The notes beneath the pieces are model-generated. The model saw only the letters and a program-made list of their open reading frames with translations. It searched no databases and was not told the DNA's origin. The position numbers and the translations under genes were made by a program. A DNA stretch of 61,275 nucleotides from Trueperaceae bacterium (GTDB lineage: Bacteria; Deinococcota; Deinococci; Deinococcales; Trueperaceae), in assembly GCA_020431825.1 (NCBI GenBank), contig JAGQHN010000004.1:32112-93386 (forward strand), written 5' to 3'. Positions 58,441 through 61,275 of this stretch are shown one piece after another; within the stretch, counting starts at the first letter, position 1; every line of letters starts with the position of its first letter.

Positions 58441-59421
58441 ATGATGAAAGCAATTAGCTACGAACGGTATGGGCCTCCAGAGGTTTTGAATCTAAAAGAC
58501 CTGGAAAAACCTCAACCAAAGGCCAACGAACTACTTATAAAGGTGCAAGCTGCAGAAGTGACTAAGGCCGATTGTGAATTGCGTAGCTTTAAACTTCCTG
58601 TAAATTGGACCTGGCTACCTATGCGTATAGCTATAGGTTTTAGAAAACCAAGAAAACAGGTTCTCGGTATGTACTTTGCTGGAGAAGTTGAGGCGATGGG
58701 TCAAAACGTTTCCCAGTTTAAAAAAGGTGATCAGATATTTGGTTCTTCTGCCTTTCGTTTAGGGGCTTATGGCGAATATGTCTGTCTTCCCGAAACTTAT
58801 ACGGTAGTGCCTATGCCTGACAACGTCAGTTTTGAAGAAGCAGCAAGTATCCCTCTGGGAGGACTAAACGCGCTCCATTTTTTAAGACTAGCAAAGCTTC
58901 AATGGGGTGAAAAAGTATTGATTAATGGTGCAGGTGGCAGCATTGGCATAGTAGCCATTCAGCTTGCGAAAACTATGGGGGCTGAAGTAACAGCCGTTGA
59001 TAGCGACGTAAAAGAAGAAATGCTGCAAAACATTGGGGCTGACCACTTTATCGATTACCGTAAAGAAGACTTTAGCAATGGGGGGCAGACCTATGACGTG
59101 ATTTTGAGTATGGTTGCCAGCACACCTTACTCGCGAGTCATCAGGGTTCTTAACCCAGGTGGGCGCTATCTTCTGGCTAACCCCCGCCTGGTCGATATGA
59201 TGCGTGCTGGCTTCAGTTCAAGCTTTACAGATAAGAAGGTGATTTTTGCCTTTGCAAAAGAAACAAAAGAAGAACTACTGACGCTTAAAACTATGATTGA
59301 GCAGGGCAAACTAAAGCCAGTGATTGATGGAGTATTTCCAATGTCAAAGGCTGCCGAAGCGCATGGGCGGGTTGAAACCGAGCAAAGGCTTGGTTCCGTA
59401 ATTATTTCTATGCAAGCGTAA
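58441..59421 (+). CDS. MDR-family NAD(P)-dependent oxidoreductase (quinone oxidoreductase-like)
   Basis: A 326-residue zinc-less medium-chain dehydrogenase/reductase. ISYERYGPPEVLNLKDLEKP is the typical N terminus. The nucleotide motif is LINGAGGSIGIVAIQLAKTM, and the C terminus PVIDGVFPMSKAAEAHGRVE fits the quinone reductase branch. No zinc-binding Cys cluster is present. The gene contains no CTCGAG, in contrast to almost every gene of this size in the window, so it may be a more recent arrival. The start is ATG 58441 or the adjacent ATG 58444. Confidence 0.88.
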   Translation: MMKAISYERYGPPEVLNLKDLEKPQPKANELLIKVQAAEVTKADCELRSFKLPVNWTWLPMRIAIGFRKPRKQVLGMYFAGEVEAMGQNVSQFKKGDQIFGSSAFRLGAYGEYVCLPETYTVVPMPDNVSFEEAASIPLGGLNALHFLRLAKLQWGEKVLINGAGGSIGIVAIQLAKTMGAEVTAVDSDVKEEMLQNIGADHFIDYRKEDFSNGGQTYDVILSMVASTPYSRVIRVLNPGGRYLLANPRLVDMMRAGFSSSFTDKKVIFAFAKETKEELLTLKTMIEQGKLKPVIDGVFPMSKAAEAHGRVETEQRLGSVIISMQA

Positions 59422-59459
59422 GAGGTCTTTCATTGGGTAGGTAGTCAGCACTTTAAAAT

Positions 59460-59636
59460 TCAGGATTTGCGACCGATACTGGTTCCCAAAATTACCCCAA
59501 TAACAACACCTATGCCGGTACCCAGGGCAAGATTGCCTGTTGCCACACCCATTGCTGCGCCTATTGCCACACCAAGGGCAAGCCATACGCCCATGGCCTG
59601 ATTTGATTTTCTTTTCTCTTTATTGTTTTGCTCCAT
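59460..59636 (-). CDS. Glycine-zipper membrane protein (58 aa)
   Basis: A minus-strand ORF from ATG 59636 to TGA 59460-59462. A charged N terminus (EQNNKEKRKSNQ) is followed by WLALGVAIGAAMGVATG and TGIGVVIGVILGTSIG, two glycine-zipper helices. Similar short proteins are common in Bacillus and other phyla. AAGGAG lies 7 nt before the ATG. It is too short for many ORF filters but is well supported. Role unknown. Confidence 0.8.
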   Translation of the reverse strand: MEQNNKEKRKSNQAMGVWLALGVAIGAAMGVATGNLALGTGIGVVIGVILGTSIGRKS

Positions 59637-59822
59637 TACTGAGCTCCTTATTGCAGGTTCTTGTAGATTGAATCAGGTGAGAAAAGGTACCCATCACCTG
59701 TCTTAGCCCTACCACCCTTTCGCACATTCCGGATAGCTCGAGCCTAGCAAAAACGCAACTAACATGCAAAAGCTGCTCCCATGATAGAAAAGGTAGTTGA
59801 GCAACCGGGAGGTTACCTGAAC

Positions 59823-60551
59823 ATGACCCATGCAAAGTTAAACCCATCAGACCAAGCTGCACACCCTTCAAGACTGATCGTAGCGTTAGACGTCTCGAGC
59901 TTTGAAGAAATGAAGGTCATAGTTGAGACTATAGGTGAAAATGTCGGTATTTATAAAATAGGCCATCAATTATTTACTGCCCAGGGTCCTAAAGCCCTTG
60001 TTTACTTAAAAGAGCAAAAAAAAGCTGTTTTTCTCGATGCAAAACTGCATGAAATCCCTAACTCAGTGGCTGCTGCGGTGAAAGAAGCAGCTATTCATGG
60101 GGTAAAGATGATAACGGTTCATGCTTCAGGTGGCAAAAAAATGATGCAAGCTGCTGTTGAAGCAGCAAAACCTTTTCCAGACCTTCATATCCTGGCTCTA
60201 ACCGTAGTGACGGGGCTCTCCGATCAGGACTTAAGGGAAATAGGGTTTACCCTGTCCCATGAAGCTCTGGTTGTCCATCTGGCAAAGCTGGCAAAAGAAA
60301 GTGGCTGTCATGGTGTGATTGCGTCGCCCAAAGAAGTCCAGCTTATCCGTGAGCAGTTAGGGAACGACCTTCTTGTGGTGACACCAGGCGTACGGCCTGC
60401 AGATGCCGCCCAAGATGACCAGTACCGCATTGCAACCCCAAAACAAGCCATACAAAATGGAGCTTCTTATATTGTGGTAGGTCGGCCCATCGTGAAGGCA
60501 AATAATCCAGCCGAGGCAGCTAAAGCTATCCTCGCAGAAATGAGTGGCTAA
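59823..60551 (+). CDS. pyrF: Orotidine 5'-phosphate decarboxylase
   Basis: A 242-residue TIM-barrel enzyme that makes UMP. Signatures are RLIVALDVSSFEEM, YKIGHQLF with the substrate Lys, and GDLLVVTPGVRP to IVVGRPI at the C terminus. The active-site motif, normally D-x-K-x-x-D, reads DAKLHE, so the last Asp is Glu. This is unusual for a functional enzyme and deserves a check. GGGAGG lies 10 nt before ATG 59823. The frame is open to 59781, so 14 more residues are possible. Confidence 0.88.
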   Translation: MTHAKLNPSDQAAHPSRLIVALDVSSFEEMKVIVETIGENVGIYKIGHQLFTAQGPKALVYLKEQKKAVFLDAKLHEIPNSVAAAVKEAAIHGVKMITVHASGGKKMMQAAVEAAKPFPDLHILALTVVTGLSDQDLREIGFTLSHEALVVHLAKLAKESGCHGVIASPKEVQLIREQLGNDLLVVTPGVRPADAAQDDQYRIATPKQAIQNGASYIVVGRPIVKANNPAEAAKAILAEMSG

Positions 60552-60825
60552 TACCCTAAAAGTGACTTATCAGGCTGTATGCCAATGTAGGCGAGATGAA
60601 CATTCTTGAGAGTTTTTTTAATTTTTTTGGTCAGACACAGAAAATGATGGTAGAGCCAAAAATTTTACATTTGGATTAGCACAGTTCTTATTGTAGGCAC
60701 AAGTTCTTGACATAACCAGGGGCAAGACTTAAAATACCTAGTCGTGTGTTCAAAGACACGGTTTTGGTTAGGTGAAAACTGAGTTTTGGCGTCAGGCACG
60801 AAAATTCTAGGATTTGGGTTTTGCT
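60552..60825 (+). other. Intergenic region with a tRNA-type promoter
   Basis: No gene is seen. TTGACA (60707-60712), a 17-bp spacer and TAAAAT (60730-60735) form a consensus-like promoter that reads toward the tRNA remnant and tRNA-Thr. CGTGT/ACACG forms a short hairpin soon after it. Confidence 0.65.
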
Positions 60826-60874
60826 CGAACTAAAGAATATAGTGTTGGCGGTTCGATCCCGCTCCTGGCCACCA
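60826..60874 (+). pseudogene. Decayed 3' half of a tRNA-Phe gene
   Basis: The last 35 nt, 60840-60874, match the 3' end of tRNA-Phe (57579-57613) at 32 positions, including the T arm, acceptor strand CCTGGCC and CCA. Weaker similarity reaches back to the anticodon loop. No 5' half is present. It is either an attachment-site remnant of a lost integrative element or a leftover of a tRNA duplication. Confidence 0.75.
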
Positions 60875-60876
60875 AC

Positions 60877-60958
60877 AACACAGTGAAAGAATGAAGATAC
60901 GAGATTGGAAATTTATTTAACGCGCAGTCAATCAACTATCTTCATCTTTCATTGTGTT
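60877..60958. repeat. Long imperfect inverted repeat next to the tRNA remnant
   Basis: Arms of 22-23 nt (60877-60899 starting AACACAGTGAAAG, and 60937-60958 ending TTCATTGTGTT) pair with one mismatch and one bulge around 37 nt. It starts 2 nt after the CCA of the tRNA fragment. It may be an element end, a terminator or an RNA-processing structure. Confidence 0.6.
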
Positions 60959-60973
60959 TGTCCATTTACAAAT

Positions 60974-61046
60974 GCCGCGGTAGCTCAGTTGGTAGAGCAT
61001 CGGATTCGTAACCCGAAGGTCGTGGGTTCAAGTCCCATCCGCGGCT
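60974..61046 (+). tRNA. tRNA-Thr (CGT)
   Basis: A complete cloverleaf. The acceptor GCCGCGG pairs with CCGCGGC. The D arm is GCTCAGTTGGTAGAGC. The anticodon loop TTCGTAA has CGT at 61007-61009. The T loop is TTCAAGT. Unlike the other two tRNAs, the CCA end is not encoded (CCGCGGCT is followed by TAT). The promoter is probably the one at 60707-60735. Confidence 0.93.
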
Positions 61047-61089
61047 TATTTTATTTCTCAAGCCTGATTTGTCTGACGTGTTAAGCATT

Positions 61090-61117
61090 TTGAGTTAAAC
61101 CAAAAGTATGCTAAATT
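61090..61117 (+). promoter_or_regulatory. Promoter of the truncated 3'-terminal gene
   Basis: TTGAGT, a 16-bp spacer and TAAATT lie 37 nt before ATG 61155. Confidence 0.55.
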
Positions 61118-61154
61118 ACCCCTAAAATTTGAAGTCAAGGAGCAAAAACCTAGG

Positions 61155-61275
61155 ATGCACAGGTTTATTGTTGAGCGAAACCCTGACGAAAAGGATATCT
61201 ATTCTTTAAGTGAAGCTATTCAAACGTTTAATGTTAATGCTACAGGTATCCCGCTTCAAAAGGACATTAGTTGCC
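61155..61275 (+). CDS. Start of an unidentified protein (cut by the window edge)
   Basis: An open frame of 40 codons from ATG 61155 to the window end (MHRFIVERNPDEKDIYSLSE and onward). AAGGAG lies about 12 nt upstream, further than ideal. The region is AT-rich, and nothing recognisable can be said about function. Confidence 0.4.
   Translation, partial: MHRFIVERNPDEKDIYSLSEAIQTFNVNATGIPLQKDISC

Noticed and set aside
1..61275. CRISPR array, prophage or complete insertion sequence
   Set aside because: No regularly spaced direct repeats, capsid or terminase genes, transposase or integrase were seen.

Overview
The window looks like chromosomal DNA of a moderate-GC member of the Deinococcota (Deinococcus-Thermus, possibly a Trueperales-like lineage). 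I infer this from four things: a DdrA/Rad52-like DNA-damage protein (40064-40699), the Deinococcus/Thermus-style string phoH-pgpH-ybeY-dgkA-cdd, a 75-residue acidic protein family that I recall from Deinococcota, and many genes whose -10 hexamer lies about 6 nt before the start codon (leaderless mRNAs, well known in Deinococcus). No taxonomic search could be run. Genes are densely packed on both strands. No complete transposase, integrase, CRISPR array, rRNA or phage module was seen.

Layout. 1-3.5 kb: truncated MFS exporter, small conserved protein, GNAT acetyltransferase, and a two-gene operon for a C1q-like secreted protein and an FN3/Ig-like lipoprotein. 4.1-8.9 kb: Tat-exported multicopper oxidase and a very large di-haem cytochrome c peroxidase-like lipoprotein with extra binding domains. 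9.3-11.7 kb: HerA-type ATPase. 11.7-19.5 kb: a LacI-controlled sulfated-carbohydrate locus (two sulfatases, solute-binding protein, two permeases, no ATPase). 19.8-22.1 kb: mreD-mrdA. 22.3-29.3 kb (minus strand): nfeD-floA-hypothetical-phoH-pgpH-ybeY-dgkA-cdd. 29.5-32.9 kb: marR with a DHA2 drug exporter, and a divergent SDR. 32.9-35.9 kb: membrane protein, LEA14-like lipoprotein, Imm5-like immunity protein and an AadA-like nucleotidyltransferase. 35.9-39.2 kb: serA, a class V aminotransferase and a histidine phosphatase, which together could make serine. 39.3-40.7 kb: ddrA and a PrpE-like phosphatase. 41.1-44.2 kb: a giant envelope protein with an acidic low-complexity region. 44.5-50.2 kb: GNAT, metF behind a SAM-I riboswitch, EamA exporter, exonuclease III, DUF1353-like protein, alcohol dehydrogenase and a membrane protein. 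50.4-57.2 kb: purN-purD, a PGI/PMI-like SIS protein, two envelope proteins and dxs. 57.3-61.3 kb: tRNA-Asp, tRNA-Phe, a few small genes, an MDR dehydrogenase, pyrF, a decayed 3' tRNA-Phe copy, tRNA-Thr and a truncated gene.

The most striking signal is not a gene. The palindrome CTCGAG occurs about 125-130 times by eye, roughly once per 480 bp, where about 14 would be expected at this base composition. It falls in all reading frames and on all genes, like a HIP1-type genome-wide motif. Other signals beyond the genes are two pairs of dispersed inverted-repeat elements, a SAM-I riboswitch with its terminator, a LacI operator, a perfect attenuator hairpin inside the ABC operon, and an intact tRNA-Phe paired with a diverged 3' copy 3.26 kb away.
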